The position numbers were made by a program, and so were the translations under genes. Positions 1 to 11,878 of a DNA stretch of 64,000 bases are shown here, one piece after another. The stretch comes from Paracoccaceae bacterium (lineage in GTDB: Bacteria > Pseudomonadota > Alphaproteobacteria > Rhodobacterales > Rhodobacteraceae). The DNA lies in contig JAFGTV010000001.1 of assembly GCA_016938875.1 (NCBI GenBank), positions 62,001 through 126,000 on the forward strand, given 5' to 3'. Below the pieces are notes generated by a model that saw only the letters and a program-made list of their open reading frames with translations, was not told the origin of the DNA and searched no databases. The first letter of the stretch is position 1, and the number at the start of each line of letters is the position of its first letter.

Positions 1-2134
<2,134 letters not shown>

Positions 2135-2176
2135 GCACGCGACCGGACCGCGCGCCCGTGGTGCGGGAAGCGCCGT

Positions 2177-2217
2177 GGATATTTGTGACCAGAAGAAGGG
2201 GGTGGATCTTCTTCTGG
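2177..2217 (-). terminator. Hairpin after truA; copy A of a repeated 3'-end element
   Basis: A perfect 10-bp inverted repeat (CCAGAAGAAG / CTTCTTCTGG, 9-base loop) lies just downstream of truA, between the convergent pgm and truA genes. On the minus strand the right arm continues into TCACAAATATCC. The same right arm and tail, differing at one base, recur at 48581-48622 downstream of another gene in the matching orientation. The position suggests transcription termination or 3'-end protection of truA mRNA. There is no U tract directly after the stem, although a run of eight T lies between the truA stop and the hairpin. Confidence 0.6.
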
Positions 2218-2243
2218 GTTTAAATATCAAAAAAAACAGCGGC

Positions 2244-3017
2244 TTAAAGCGCGGCGAACGGATCTTCGGGATAGCCGACCTCGGCCAAGTACAACCCCTG
2301 CGGCGGGCAGACCGGGCCACAGGCGGCGCGGGCGCGTGCCTCTAGCGCGGTTTTGACATCCTCGGGCGTCCAGGCCCCGGCGCCGACCCGTTCCAGTGTG
2401 CCGACAAAGCTGCGCACCTGGTTGTGCAGGAAGCTGCGGGCACAGACGTGAAAGCGGAACTCGCGACCATGGGGGAAGGGTCGTTCCTCGATCTCCAGCG
2501 CGTCGAGGGTTTTGACCGGCGAGGCGGCCTGGCACATCGCCGCGCGAAAGGTCGTAAAGTCGTGGCGGCCCAAGAGGTGGCGCGCGGCCTCTTGCATCGG
2601 GGCCAGGGTCAGCGGATGGGGCACGCGCCAGACCTGGCCGCGGTCGTGGGTCAACGGCGCGCGGCGGCTGACCAGGCGAAACAGATAGCGCCGTTCCATC
2701 GCCGAGAACCGGGCGTGGAAATCGTCGCTGACGCGGGCACAGGCCACCACCGCAACCGGCGCGGGTTTCAGATGGTGATTCAGCGCGGCGGCCAGGCGGA
2801 ACGGATCCCAGTCGCGCGTCATGTCGCAATGCGCGACCTGGCCCAGGGCATGCACGCCTGCATCGGTGCGCCCCGCCGCGGCGATCGAGGGCAGGTCGGG
2901 TTCAAGACGCGCCAGGGCGGCCTCGACCGCGCCCTGCACGCTGGGATGCGCGGCCTGGCGTTGCCAGCCGGAAAACGGCGTGCCGTCATATTCGATTTTC
3001 AGTGCAAAGCGGGGCAT
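2244..3017 (-). CDS. truA: tRNA pseudouridine(38-40) synthase TruA
   Basis: Isomerises uridines 38-40 of the tRNA anticodon arm. The ORF track runs upstream to 3539, but homology begins at [12 protein letters not shown], whose ATG is at 3017, giving 257 residues, normal for TruA. The catalytic aspartate is Asp52 in [27 protein letters not shown] and [16 protein letters not shown] are further family blocks. It is divergent from the ycjX-like gene across about 100 bases and convergent with pgm. A hairpin follows its stop. Confidence 0.96.
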   Translation of the reverse strand: MPRFALKIEYDGTPFSGWQRQAAHPSVQGAVEAALARLEPDLPSIAAAGRTDAGVHALGQVAHCDMTRDWDPFRLAAALNHHLKPAPVAVVACARVSDDFHARFSAMERRYLFRLVSRRAPLTHDRGQVWRVPHPLTLAPMQEAARHLLGRHDFTTFRAAMCQAASPVKTLDALEIEERPFPHGREFRFHVCARSFLHNQVRSFVGTLERVGAGAWTPEDVKTALEARARAACGPVCPPQGLYLAEVGYPEDPFAAL

Positions 3018-3120
3018 GGCCCCGGTTACCGCGACAATGCAGCCTTGGCAATCGCTCTGCTGGGGCTGGCGGGACGGGCGGGGCGTGCTTAACTTATCCG
3101 TAGTCATGAGAGGAACGGTT

Positions 3121-4551
3121 GTGCGCATTGGCGACATAGCGGACGGGGTGGTGCGCGGGGTCGAGGGCCTGTCGGCCTCGGTTTCGGAAACCTTTATGGA
3201 GCCGGTGATCCGGCTGGGGGTGACGGGTCTGTCGCGCGCGGGCAAGACGGTATTCATCACCTCGCTTGTCGCCAACCTGATGGAACGGGGGCGGATGCCG
3301 CAGTTGCGCGCCGCGGCCTCGGGCGCGATCACGGCGGCGTATTTGCAGCCCCAGCCCGACAACACCGTGCCGCGGTTCGATTTTGAAACCCACCTGGCGG
3401 CGTTGACCGGGCGCGATCCCCATTGGCCCGAGTCGACCCGCGCGGTGTCCGAGTTGCGCCTGTCGCTAAAGGTGCGGCCGGGCGGGTTCGGCGGGCTTTT
3501 GGGGGCGGTGACGGGGCCGCGCACGGTGCATCTGGACATCGTGGATTATCCTGGCGAGTGGTTGCTGGACCTGGCGCTGCTGGACAAGAGTTATGCCGTG
3601 TGGTCGGCCGACACCCTGACCCGGATGCAAGAGCGCCCGGGGGCCGAGACATTCCAGGCCCTTCTGGCGCGCACCGATCCCGCCGCCCGCCTGGACGAAC
3701 CGGTCGCCCAGGGGCTGGCCGGGGCGTTTACCGCCTATTTGCAGGCCGCGCGGCTGGCGGGGTTTTCCGATTGCACGCCGGGGCGGTTCCTGTTGCCTGG
3801 CGATCTGGCGGGCTCGCCGGTGCTGACCTTTGCGCCGCTGCCGGCCCCCGGCGCGGCCACCCCGCGTGGCAGTCTCTGGCGCGAGATGGAGCGGCGCTAT
3901 GAGGCCTACAAGGCCGAGGTGGTCAAGCCGTTCTTTCGCGAGCATTTCGCGCGGATCGACCGCCAGGTTGTGCTGGTCGATGCGCTGGGCGCGATCCATG
4001 CGGGTCCGCGCGCGGTCGAGGATCTGCGCCGTGCGATGACCGAGATCCTGGGGGCCTATCGCCCGGGGCGCAATGCCTGGCTGACCTCGCTGTTCATGGG
4101 GCGGCGGGTGGAAAAGATCCTGTTCGCCGCGACCAAGGCCGATCATCTGCACCACACCCAGCACGGCCGGCTGACCGCGATCATGCAGGCGCTGATGCGC
4201 GATGCGCGCCGGCGTGCCGATTTCGCCGGGGCCGAGACCGCGGCGATGGCCATTGCCGCGCTGCGCGCCACGGTCGAGGAAACCCGACCCCATGGGGGCG
4301 AGACGCTGGAATGTGTGCGCGGCACCCTGCTGGAAACCGGGCGTCAGGCCGCGCTTTATCCCGGCGAATTGCCCGAGGATCCCGCGCTGTTGCTGGACCC
4401 CGCCCGCGACGGCGCCGCCGAGTGGCTGGAGGCCGAGTATAACCTGATGCATTTCGCGCCCGCCCAACTGACCCTGAAACCGGGCGAGGGGCCGCCGCAT
4501 ATCCGGCTGGACAAGGCCGCCGAGTTCTTGTTGGGGGATCGCCTGAGATGA
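3121..4551 (+). CDS. ycjX: YcjX-like P-loop NTPase (DUF463 family)
   Basis: A member of the YcjX family of GTPase-like proteins, which in Escherichia coli sits in the phage-shock-protein regulon; the precise role is unknown. The P-loop GLSRAGKT is near residue 30 and the family block [10 protein letters not shown] follows. The track start at 2821 lies inside truA on the opposite strand and is implausible. ATG 3106 has no ribosome site, whereas GTG 3121 is preceded by GAGGA at good spacing, so I chose GTG (476 residues). The stop overlaps the next gene by four bases (ATGA), indicating translational coupling to its usual YcjF-like partner. Confidence 0.88.
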   Translation: MRIGDIADGVVRGVEGLSASVSETFMEPVIRLGVTGLSRAGKTVFITSLVANLMERGRMPQLRAAASGAITAAYLQPQPDNTVPRFDFETHLAALTGRDPHWPESTRAVSELRLSLKVRPGGFGGLLGAVTGPRTVHLDIVDYPGEWLLDLALLDKSYAVWSADTLTRMQERPGAETFQALLARTDPAARLDEPVAQGLAGAFTAYLQAARLAGFSDCTPGRFLLPGDLAGSPVLTFAPLPAPGAATPRGSLWREMERRYEAYKAEVVKPFFREHFARIDRQVVLVDALGAIHAGPRAVEDLRRAMTEILGAYRPGRNAWLTSLFMGRRVEKILFAATKADHLHHTQHGRLTAIMQALMRDARRRADFAGAETAAMAIAALRATVEETRPHGGETLECVRGTLLETGRQAALYPGELPEDPALLLDPARDGAAEWLEAEYNLMHFAPAQLTLKPGEGPPHIRLDKAAEFLLGDRLR

Positions 4552-5561
4552 CCCGCCGCCCCGTAGTTTTCGACCTGGAGGAGGAGGCCGCCACCGCCCC
4601 CCCGCCGACGCCCGCCAGCGCGCCCCCGGTGCCTGACCCCGATGCGCCGCCCCCCGCCCAGGGCCGCGCGATGCAGACCATGGCGGTGCTGGCCGCGCGG
4701 CGATCCTCGCGGGTGGGGCGGTTCTTTTGGGTGGTGCTCAGCGGGCTGTTGGGGCTGGTGATCTCGGTGGCGGCCTGGGATTTCGTCACCGGGCTATTCA
4801 CTCGCAACACGGTGTTGGGCAGTGTCGCGCTGACGTTGGTGGGGTTGGTGGCGCTGGCGGTCCTGATAATGGCCCTGCGCGAGATGGCGGCGTTTTCCCG
4901 GCTGCGCCGCCTGGACACGCTGCACAAGGCGGCGGATGCGGCGATTGCCGCGCAGGACCTGGGGGCCGCGCGCGATGTGCTGGATCAGCTTTTGCGGCTT
5001 TACGCCCATCGCGCCGACACCAAATGGGGCCGCGACCGCCTGGCAGAGCGGCGCGACGAGGTGCTGGATGCCGACGCCCTGCTGGGGCTGGCCGAACGCG
5101 AGGTGCTGGCCCCGCTGGACGCCGCCGCCACCCGCGAGATCGAGGGGGCCGCGCGCCAGGTCGCCGCGATCACCGCGTTGGTGCCCATCGCGCTGGCCGA
5201 TCTGATCGCGGCGCTGACCGGCAATCTGCGGATGATCCGCCGCATCGCCGAGATCTATGGCGGGCGCGGCGGTCTGCTGGGCAGTCTGCGACTGGCGCGC
5301 GCGGTGCTGACGCATCTGGTGGCCACGGGGGCCGTGGCGGTGGGCGATGACATGATCGGATCGCTGGCCGGGGGCGGTGTCCTGGCCAAGGTGTCGCGCC
5401 GGTTTGGCGAGGGGGTGGTCAACGGTGCGCTGACCGCCCGCGTCGGCGTCGCCGCGATGGAGGTCTGCCGCCCGTTGCCGTTTCGCGAGGTCCGCCGCCC
5501 CTCGGTCAGTGCGCTGGTCAAGCGGGCCTTGGCGGGCGTTTTCAACAAGGCGCAGCCCTGA
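4548..5561 (+). CDS. YcjF-like inner-membrane protein (TIGR01620/DUF697)
   Basis: 337 residues. The N-terminus is rich in proline and acidic residues (about 1-45). Two transmembrane segments follow at roughly residues 62-110 (FFWVVLSGLLGLVISVAAWDF, then VALTLVGLVALAVLIMAL). The rest is a mostly helical DUF697 domain ending in LPFREVRRPSV. It starts within the stop codon of the ycjX-like gene, the conserved pairing of this family. By analogy with E. coli YcjXF it is likely an envelope-stress component, but no biochemical function is established. About 200 bases follow before ileS. Confidence 0.85.
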   Translation: MTRRPVVFDLEEEAATAPPPTPASAPPVPDPDAPPPAQGRAMQTMAVLAARRSSRVGRFFWVVLSGLLGLVISVAAWDFVTGLFTRNTVLGSVALTLVGLVALAVLIMALREMAAFSRLRRLDTLHKAADAAIAAQDLGAARDVLDQLLRLYAHRADTKWGRDRLAERRDEVLDADALLGLAEREVLAPLDAAATREIEGAARQVAAITALVPIALADLIAALTGNLRMIRRIAEIYGGRGGLLGSLRLARAVLTHLVATGAVAVGDDMIGSLAGGGVLAKVSRRFGEGVVNGALTARVGVAAMEVCRPLPFREVRRPSVSALVKRALAGVFNKAQP

Positions 5562-5764
5562 TTGCCGCGTCGCGGCGTCCCTTTACGCCCCTTGTTTTGC
5601 GGCCTATAAGCCGGGCCATGACGGACAGGACCGCGCACGTTCTACGAATTACCGGCCCGGCGCTCTGAAAACAGGGCCGCCGGGACAAGGCGCATGATCC
5701 TTCGCGCCGCGCCATTCCGCCATTGCCAGGACCGCCCGAGGACCACGCCCAAGGATTCCGCCCC

Positions 5765-8671
5765 ATGTGTGCCGAAATGCCCGACTACAAAGATACCCTG
5801 AACCTGCCCGAAACCGACTTTCCGATGCGCGCCGGCCTGCCCAAGCGCGAGCCCGCCTGGCTGGAGCGTTGGGAAAAGATCGGCGCTTATGACCGGCTGC
5901 GCGAGAAAAAGGGCCGTCCGCCCTTTACCCTGCATGATGGCCCGCCCTACGCCAACGGGCATCTGCATATCGGCCACGCGCTGAACAAGATCCTCAAGGA
6001 TTTCATCGTGCGCAGCCAGCAGATGATGGGCAAGGACGCGCGCTACGTGCCCGGCTGGGACTGCCACGGCCTGCCGATCGAGTGGAAGATCGAGGAGCAA
6101 TACCGCGCCAAGGGGCTGGACAAGGACAAGGTGGATATCGTCAATTTCCGCCAGGAATGCCGCCGCTTTGCCGAGGGCTGGATCGACATCCAGCGCGATG
6201 AGTTCACCCGCCTGGGGATCACCGGCAACTGGGCCGATCCGTATCTGACGATGGATTTTCACGCGGAATCCGTGATCGCGCAGGAATTCATGAAATTCCT
6301 GATGAACGGGTGCCTTTACCAGGGCTCGAAACCCGTGATGTGGTCGCCGGTGGAAAAGACCGCCCTGGCCGAGGCCGAGGTCGAATACCACGACCACCAA
6401 AGCCACACGATCTGGGTGAAGTTTCCGGTCGTGGCCGGGGCGCCTGCCGACATGCAGGGCGCTTTTGTCGTCATCTGGACCACCACCCCCTGGACCATCC
6501 CGCAGAACCGCGCGGTCTGCTTCGGCCCCGGGATCGGCTATGGCCTGTATGAAATCACCGGCCGCCCCGAGGAATGCTGGGCCCGGATCGGGGATCGGTA
6601 CCTGCTGGCCGATGCGCTGGCCGAGGATGTGATGCGCAGCGCCCGGCTGGAGCCTGAGATGTATCGCCGCCTGCGGGATGTGTCGGCTGACGAACTGGCT
6701 GCGCTGACCTGCGCCCACCCGCTGCGCGGGGTCGAGGGCGGCAACGCCGAGTGGGACTATGACGTGCCCCTCCTGCCCGGCGACCACGTCACCGACGACG
6801 CGGGCACCGGGTTTGTGCACACCGCGCCCAGCCATGGCGACGACGACTACCAGATCGGCCTGAAATTCGGCCTGCCCATGACCTATAACGTCATGGAAGA
6901 CGGCTCTTTCCGCGCTGATCTGCCGCTGTTCGGCGGGGGCGTCATCACCAAGCCCAACGGCAAGGAAGGCGACGCCAACCGCCGCGTGATCGACACGCTG
7001 GCCGAGGTGGGCGCGCTGATCGCGCGCGGCCGCCTGAAACACAGCTATCCGCATTCCTGGCGCTCCAAGGCGCCGCTGATCTATCGCAACACGCCGCAAT
7101 GGTTCGCTGCCATCGACGCGCACCTGGACGACGGCATGGGCGCCTATGGCGACACGATCCGCAGCCGCGCGCTGACCTCGATCGACCAGTTGGTGAAATG
7201 GACGCCGCAGACCGGGCGCAACCGCCTTTACGCGATGATCGAGAGCCGCCCCGACTGGGTGCTGTCGCGTCAACGCGCCTGGGGGGTGCCGCTGACCTGT
7301 TTCGTGAAAAAGGGTGCCCAGCCCACCGACCCCGATTTCCTGCTGCGCGATCCGGCCGTCAACGCCCGCATCGCCCAGGCCTTCGAGGAAGAGGGCGCCG
7401 ACGCCTGGTACAAGCCGGGCGCCAAGGAACGGTTCCTGGGCAACGACCACGACGCCGAGGCCTATACCCAGGTGTTCGACGTGCTGGATGTGTGGTTCGA
7501 TTCCGGCTCGACCCACGCCTTTGTGCTGCGCGACCGGCCGGATGGGTCGGCGGACGGCATCGCGGACCTCTACCTCGAGGGCACCGATCAGCACCGCGGC
7601 TGGTTCCATTCCTCGATGCTTCAGGCCTGCGGCACCATCGGGCGGGCGCCCTATCGCGGTGTGCTGACCCACGGGTTCACGCTGGATGAAAAGGGCAACA
7701 AGATGTCCAAATCCCTGGGCAACACCGTCGCGCCCGAGGATGTGACCAAGCAATACGGTGCCGATATCCTGCGCCTGTGGGTGGCCCAATCGGATTACAG
7801 CGCCGATCTGCGCATCGGCCCGGAGATCCTGAAAGGCGTGGCTGACAGCTATCGCCGGCTGCGTAACACCATGCGCTTCCTGCTGGGCAGCCTGTCAGGC
7901 TTTACCGAGGCAGAGCGGGTCGATCCCGCCGACATGCCGGAACTGGAACGCTGGGTGCTGCACCGGCTGGCGGAACTGGACCTGCGGGTGCGCGCGGGCT
8001 TTGACGCCTATGACTTCCAGGGGGTGTTCCAGGCGCTGTTCAACTTTGCCACGGTGGATCTGTCGTCGTTCTATTTCGACATCCGCAAGGACGCGCTTTA
8101 CTGCGATGCGGCCGACAGCCTGCGCCGCCGCTCGGCGCGCACGGTGCTGGATATCCTGTTCCACCGGTTGACCACCTGGCTGGCGCCGATCCTGGTGTTC
8201 ACCATGGAAGAGGTCTGGCTGGAACGCTTCCCGGGCGAGGACAGCTCGGTTCACCTGACCGACATTCCCGACACCCCGTCCGCCTGGCGCGACGAGGCGC
8301 TGGCGGCGAAATGGGCCAGCCTGCGCCAGGTGCGCCGCGTGGTCACCGCCGCACTGGAGGTGCAGCGCCGCGACAAGGTGATCGGCGCCAGCCTGGAGGC
8401 CGCCCCGGTGGTCCATGTGCGCGACGCCGAGGTTCTGGCCGCGCTGAAAACGGTGGATTTCGCGGATCTGTGCATCACCTCTGCGGTGCAGCTGACCGCC
8501 GATCCCTCGCCGAACGAGGCGTTCCGCCTGCCCGAGGTCGAGGGGGTTGGCGTGGTCTTTGAAAAGGCCGAAGGGGCGAAATGCCAGCGCTGCTGGAAAA
8601 TCCTGCCCGATGTCGGCCACCATGCCCATGCCGCGACCTGTGCGCGCTGCAACGAGGCATTGGGGGGCTAG
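5765..8671 (+). CDS. ileS: Isoleucyl-tRNA synthetase
   Basis: Class I aminoacyl-tRNA synthetase charging tRNA-Ile, with an editing domain that removes valine. The start at ATG 5765 (968 residues) is chosen because the family N-terminus reads DYKDTLNLPETDFPMR; the track start at 5723 adds an unconserved leader. HLHIGH is at residues 66-71, KMSKS at 646-650, and a C-terminal zinc finger (CQRCW...CARC) closes the protein. The 200-base upstream gap probably holds its promoter; I could not fix one confidently. A hairpin follows the stop, facing the convergent pcs gene. Confidence 0.97.
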   Translation: MCAEMPDYKDTLNLPETDFPMRAGLPKREPAWLERWEKIGAYDRLREKKGRPPFTLHDGPPYANGHLHIGHALNKILKDFIVRSQQMMGKDARYVPGWDCHGLPIEWKIEEQYRAKGLDKDKVDIVNFRQECRRFAEGWIDIQRDEFTRLGITGNWADPYLTMDFHAESVIAQEFMKFLMNGCLYQGSKPVMWSPVEKTALAEAEVEYHDHQSHTIWVKFPVVAGAPADMQGAFVVIWTTTPWTIPQNRAVCFGPGIGYGLYEITGRPEECWARIGDRYLLADALAEDVMRSARLEPEMYRRLRDVSADELAALTCAHPLRGVEGGNAEWDYDVPLLPGDHVTDDAGTGFVHTAPSHGDDDYQIGLKFGLPMTYNVMEDGSFRADLPLFGGGVITKPNGKEGDANRRVIDTLAEVGALIARGRLKHSYPHSWRSKAPLIYRNTPQWFAAIDAHLDDGMGAYGDTIRSRALTSIDQLVKWTPQTGRNRLYAMIESRPDWVLSRQRAWGVPLTCFVKKGAQPTDPDFLLRDPAVNARIAQAFEEEGADAWYKPGAKERFLGNDHDAEAYTQVFDVLDVWFDSGSTHAFVLRDRPDGSADGIADLYLEGTDQHRGWFHSSMLQACGTIGRAPYRGVLTHGFTLDEKGNKMSKSLGNTVAPEDVTKQYGADILRLWVAQSDYSADLRIGPEILKGVADSYRRLRNTMRFLLGSLSGFTEAERVDPADMPELERWVLHRLAELDLRVRAGFDAYDFQGVFQALFNFATVDLSSFYFDIRKDALYCDAADSLRRRSARTVLDILFHRLTTWLAPILVFTMEEVWLERFPGEDSSVHLTDIPDTPSAWRDEALAAKWASLRQVRRVVTAALEVQRRDKVIGASLEAAPVVHVRDAEVLAALKTVDFADLCITSAVQLTADPSPNEAFRLPEVEGVGVVFEKAEGAKCQRCWKILPDVGHHAHAATCARCNEALGG

Positions 8672-8686
8672 GCCCGGTCCGCGCGG

Positions 8687-8703
8687 CGGCCCGATGCGGG
8701 CCG
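8687..8703. terminator. Bidirectional hairpin between ileS and pcs
   Basis: CGGCCCG-atg-CGGGCCG is a perfect 7-bp stem with a 3-base loop between the convergent stops of ileS and pcs. The flanks can extend the pairing. No T tract is seen on either side, so efficiency as an intrinsic terminator is uncertain. Confidence 0.5.
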
Positions 8704-8713
8704 TCGCCACCGC

Positions 8714-9403
8714 CTAGCTGGCGGGCCGGATCTGTTGCGCGATGCCCGCGCCCAGCAGATAAAGGCTGCTTAGGCCCAGCACCCACAGCGTCCAGCCGCC
8801 AGTCTGGAAATCGTGCCAGGCCAGCCAGCCCGCCACCCCTGTCCAGATCAGCGCCACCGGCAGCGACAGCGCGCGCCAGCGCATGGTGCGCACGGGGTGG
8901 ATGAATTTCAGCGGCAGGAACATCGCCACCGCCAGCACCGCCACCACGCCCAGGATTACCCAGAAACCCGGCTTCAGGGCGAACAGCACCAGCACCACCA
9001 TGTTCCAGCAGCCCGGAAAGCCGGAAAAGGAATTATCGGCGGTCTTCATCCGGGTGTCGGCGAAATAGACCACGCTGGCAAAGGTGATGATGATGATCGC
9101 CAGCCACCCGGTCCAGCCCGGCAACAACCCCGAATGGAACAGCGCAAAGGCGGGGATGAACACATAGGTCAGATAGTCGATGATCAGGTCCATCAAGCAG
9201 CCGTCGATCACCGGCGCGTTGGTCCTGACATCGAACCGGCGCGCCAGCGGGCCGTCGATCCCATCGACCACAAAGGCCACCACCAGCCACAGGAACATCT
9301 CGTTCCAGGCCGATCCGACCGCGGCCAGCATGGCCAGCATCGCAAAGACCGCGCCGGTGGCGGTCAAGAGGTGTACGGACATTGCGGGAAATTTTGGATT
9401 CAT
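8714..9403 (-). CDS. pcs: Phosphatidylcholine synthase
   Basis: Condenses choline with CDP-diacylglycerol to give phosphatidylcholine, a route found mainly in host-associated and photosynthetic alphaproteobacteria. The 229-residue polytopic membrane protein carries the variant CDP-alcohol phosphotransferase signature DGIDGPLAR...GCLMDLIIDY, whose longer spacer is typical of Pcs. Roughly eight hydrophobic segments are visible. The gene starts 7 bases after the xerC stop, so it may be read with the xerC operon. Which choline-derived pathways coexist in this organism cannot be judged here. Confidence 0.9.
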   Translation of the reverse strand: MNPKFPAMSVHLLTATGAVFAMLAMLAAVGSAWNEMFLWLVVAFVVDGIDGPLARRFDVRTNAPVIDGCLMDLIIDYLTYVFIPAFALFHSGLLPGWTGWLAIIIITFASVVYFADTRMKTADNSFSGFPGCWNMVVLVLFALKPGFWVILGVVAVLAVAMFLPLKFIHPVRTMRWRALSLPVALIWTGVAGWLAWHDFQTGGWTLWVLGLSSLYLLGAGIAQQIRPAS

Positions 9404-9410
9404 CCGCCCG

Positions 9411-10373
9411 TCATCGGGGATTTGCCTGCCCCGTGCAATGGTTATTGATGCGCGCCTTGGGATGCGCGGCCTCGTAAACCTCCATCAGGCGGGCGGTATC
9501 GACGGCCGTATAGGCCTGGGTCGTCGACAGCGAGGCATGGCCCAGCAATTCCTGGATTGCCCGCAAATCGCCCCCCGCGCCCAGCAGATGGGTGGCAAAG
9601 CTGTGGCGCAGCGCATGGGGCGTGGCGCTGGCGGGCAGGCCCAGCCGCGCGCGGGCCTGTTCCATGGCGCGCGCGATCAGCCGCGGGTTCAGCGCGCCGC
9701 CGCGCAGCCCGCGAAACAGCGCGCCATCGGGTGTCAGCTCATGCGGGCAGGCGGCGCGATACAGCTCGACCGCCTCGCGGGCGGCGGGGATCACCGGCAC
9801 CATCCGCTCCTTGTCGCCCTTGCCACGGATGCGCAGCACCTGCGGCAGGGGGGCGTCGCGCCCGGTCAGGCCCAGGGCCTCGGATATCCGCAGCCCGCAC
9901 CCGTAAAGCAGCGTGACCACCGCCATGTCGCGCGCGGCGACCCATTGCTCGCGCGGGCCCTCGCCCACGGTGCCGATCATCGCGCGGGCGGCGTCCTCGG
10001 CCAGGGGGCGGGGCAGCTTGCGCTGAAACTTGGGCGCGCGGACGGACAGAACGGCGGTGGGCGCGAACCCGTTGCGCCGCCCCAGCCAGCGAAAGAACGT
10101 CTTGACCGCCGACAGCGCACGCGCCAGCGACCGCGCCCCAAGGCCCCGCCCGCGTTCATGGGCCATCCACGCGCGCATGTCGCCCAGGCTGATCGTGGCC
10201 AACCGCGCGGGGCCGGCGGGCGCGCCGTCATACGTGGTCAGAAAGGTCAGGAACCCCGTCACATCCGCGCCATAGGCGGCGATCGTGTTCTCGGCGGCGG
10301 CGTTCAGCGCGCGTTCCTCGGCCAGCCATTGGGCCAGCGCGTCGCGCGCGGCGGGGCTGAGCGCCAGGCTCAT
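9411..10373 (-). CDS. xerC: Tyrosine recombinase XerC
   Basis: Site-specific recombinase that with XerD resolves chromosome dimers at dif. The 320-residue product has an N-terminal SAM-like core-binding domain and a C-terminal catalytic domain. Visible active-site elements are the first arginine in CGLRISEALGL, the lysine in GKGDKER, HALRHSFATHLL, LGHASLSTT and the nucleophilic tyrosine in TQAYT. Its start overlaps the stop of the DUF484 gene by four bases. That order (DUF484 then xerC) is conserved widely in proteobacteria, which supports XerC over XerD or an integrase. Confidence 0.94.
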   Translation of the reverse strand: MSLALSPAARDALAQWLAEERALNAAAENTIAAYGADVTGFLTFLTTYDGAPAGPARLATISLGDMRAWMAHERGRGLGARSLARALSAVKTFFRWLGRRNGFAPTAVLSVRAPKFQRKLPRPLAEDAARAMIGTVGEGPREQWVAARDMAVVTLLYGCGLRISEALGLTGRDAPLPQVLRIRGKGDKERMVPVIPAAREAVELYRAACPHELTPDGALFRGLRGGALNPRLIARAMEQARARLGLPASATPHALRHSFATHLLGAGGDLRAIQELLGHASLSTTQAYTAVDTARLMEVYEAAHPKARINNHCTGQANPR

Positions 10374-11077
10374 CCCAGCCAGCGGCGCATGGTCCGTTCG
10401 AACACGCCGGCAAAGAAGGTCAGCAGATCGGTGCCCTGGTTCGGCGCGAACTGATGCGGATCCTCGGACCCCAGCGCCAGCATTCCGGGCAGCCGCCCCG
10501 CGCCCAGGTCCAGCCGCAGCAGGGCCTCGGAGCGCAGATCGCCCGCCTTTTCGCCGTAAAGCGCGTCATTGCCCGGGATCTGTTGGCGCAAGGTGACGGT
10601 GCGCGCGGTGCGCCCATGCACCCCACCGGCATAGGCCTGTGAAAATCCCGGAGGGGCAACATGCACCACGGATCCCAGCGCACCCAGGGCCGTGCCCTCG
10701 GCGTCCTGCGCCGATTCCAGCACCAGGCGGACGCAATCGACCCGCAGGATCGCGGCGATGTCGTCATCCAGCGAGGCGATGAAATCCTCGAAATCCAGCG
10801 GGTCCAGCAGGCGCAGGATCGCGCGGTGGATCTGGTTGGTGCCCGCCAGGTTCTCATAGGCCGCGGCGATGACCGAGCGGTGGGTTTCCTCCAGCCGGTC
10901 CAGCCGGACCTCCAGTCGATCCATGGCGATACCGCGCATGTCGACGATATTGGCACCCAGCATCTTTTCGTTGGCCGATACCAGGGCGCGCATCACGCCC
11001 GGATCGTTCAGGATAACACCGGGTTCTGCGATGATCTTCTCTCGAAGATCGTCGCGAATTGCGGGACTGCTGCTCAT
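10370..11077 (-). CDS. DUF484 family GAF-like protein
   Basis: About 235 residues of the DUF484 family, predicted to adopt a GAF-like fold and almost always encoded directly before xerC; its biochemical role is unknown. The helical N-terminus contains RLDRLEETHRSVIAAAYENLAGTN, followed by the alpha/beta domain ending in FAGVFERTMRRWL. Three in-frame starts exist (11122, 11098, 11077). I chose 11077 because a GAGG ribosome site precedes it and the sequence conserved in the family begins there. The stop codon overlaps the xerC ATG. Confidence 0.87.
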   Translation of the reverse strand: MSSSPAIRDDLREKIIAEPGVILNDPGVMRALVSANEKMLGANIVDMRGIAMDRLEVRLDRLEETHRSVIAAAYENLAGTNQIHRAILRLLDPLDFEDFIASLDDDIAAILRVDCVRLVLESAQDAEGTALGALGSVVHVAPPGFSQAYAGGVHGRTARTVTLRQQIPGNDALYGEKAGDLRSEALLRLDLGAGRLPGMLALGSEDPHQFAPNQGTDLLTFFAGVFERTMRRWLG

Positions 11078-11134
11078 CTGCGCCTCGTTTTTGGTCATCG
11101 GGCCTGTCTCTTTGCGCGGCACGTTACACCATTG

Positions 11135-11788
11135 TCACAGAATTTTCTGCCCCGTTTTTTGCCAATCGGCCATGAACGTGTCCAGCCCGCGCTCGGTCAG
11201 GGGATGTTCGGCCATCTTCTTGAGGACGGCGGGCGGCGCGGTGGCCACGTCGGCGCCGATCTTCGCGACCTCGGTGATATGGTTGACCGAGCGGATCGAG
11301 GCGGCCAGTATCTCGGTCTGGAATCCATAGTTGTCATAGATCGCGCGGATGTCGGCGATCAGTTGCAGGCCGTCCAGGTTGATGTCATCCAGCCGTCCCA
11401 GGAAGGGCGAGACGAAGCTTGCCCCGGCCTTGGCCGCCAACAGTGCCTGCGCGGCGGAGAAACACAGCGTGACGTTGACCATCCGGCCCTCGCCCGACAA
11501 CACCTTGCAGGCCTTCAGCCCGTCCCAGGTCAGCGGCACCTTGACCGCGATATTGGGGGCGATCTGCGCCAGTTTGCGCCCCTCCTCGATCATCGCAGGG
11601 GCGTCCAGGGCGATCACCTCGGCCGAAACAGGGCCCTCGACGATCGAACAGATTTCCTTGGTGACCTCCAGGATGTCGCGCCCGGATTTCAGGATCAGCG
11701 AAGGGTTGGTGGTCACGCCATCGGCCATGCCCAGGTCGTTGAGTTCGCGGATCGCGTCCACATCGGCGGTATCGACAAAGAATTTCAT
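11135..11788 (-). CDS. tal: Transaldolase (small TalC/FSA-type family)
   Basis: 217 residues starting [16 protein letters not shown], which is the family N-terminus and overrides the much longer track ORF. It uses a Schiff-base lysine in [11 protein letters not shown]. Fructose-6-phosphate aldolase and true transaldolase share this fold. Here the family position that is Gln59 in E. coli FSA is Glu (VSAEVIA) and the SPFLGR segment has Phe rather than Tyr, both pointing to transaldolase. It would act in the non-oxidative pentose phosphate pathway. It is divergent from priA and appears monocistronic. Confidence 0.88.
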   Translation of the reverse strand: MKFFVDTADVDAIRELNDLGMADGVTTNPSLILKSGRDILEVTKEICSIVEGPVSAEVIALDAPAMIEEGRKLAQIAPNIAVKVPLTWDGLKACKVLSGEGRMVNVTLCFSAAQALLAAKAGASFVSPFLGRLDDINLDGLQLIADIRAIYDNYGFQTEILAASIRSVNHITEVAKIGADVATAPPAVLKKMAEHPLTERGLDTFMADWQKTGQKIL

Positions 11789-11878
11789 GGGATACGTCCT
11801 GCGCTTTGCTGCAATTGGTCGCGCCCGTGATAGCCGATGCGCGCAGGCGCCGGAACCCCGACTTTGCGGGGCCGCGGG

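Noticed and set aside
9411-10373. Tyrosine recombinase as a sign of an integrated element
   Set aside because: The DUF484-xerC pairing and motifs identify housekeeping XerC; no attachment repeats, phage genes or tRNA are nearby.
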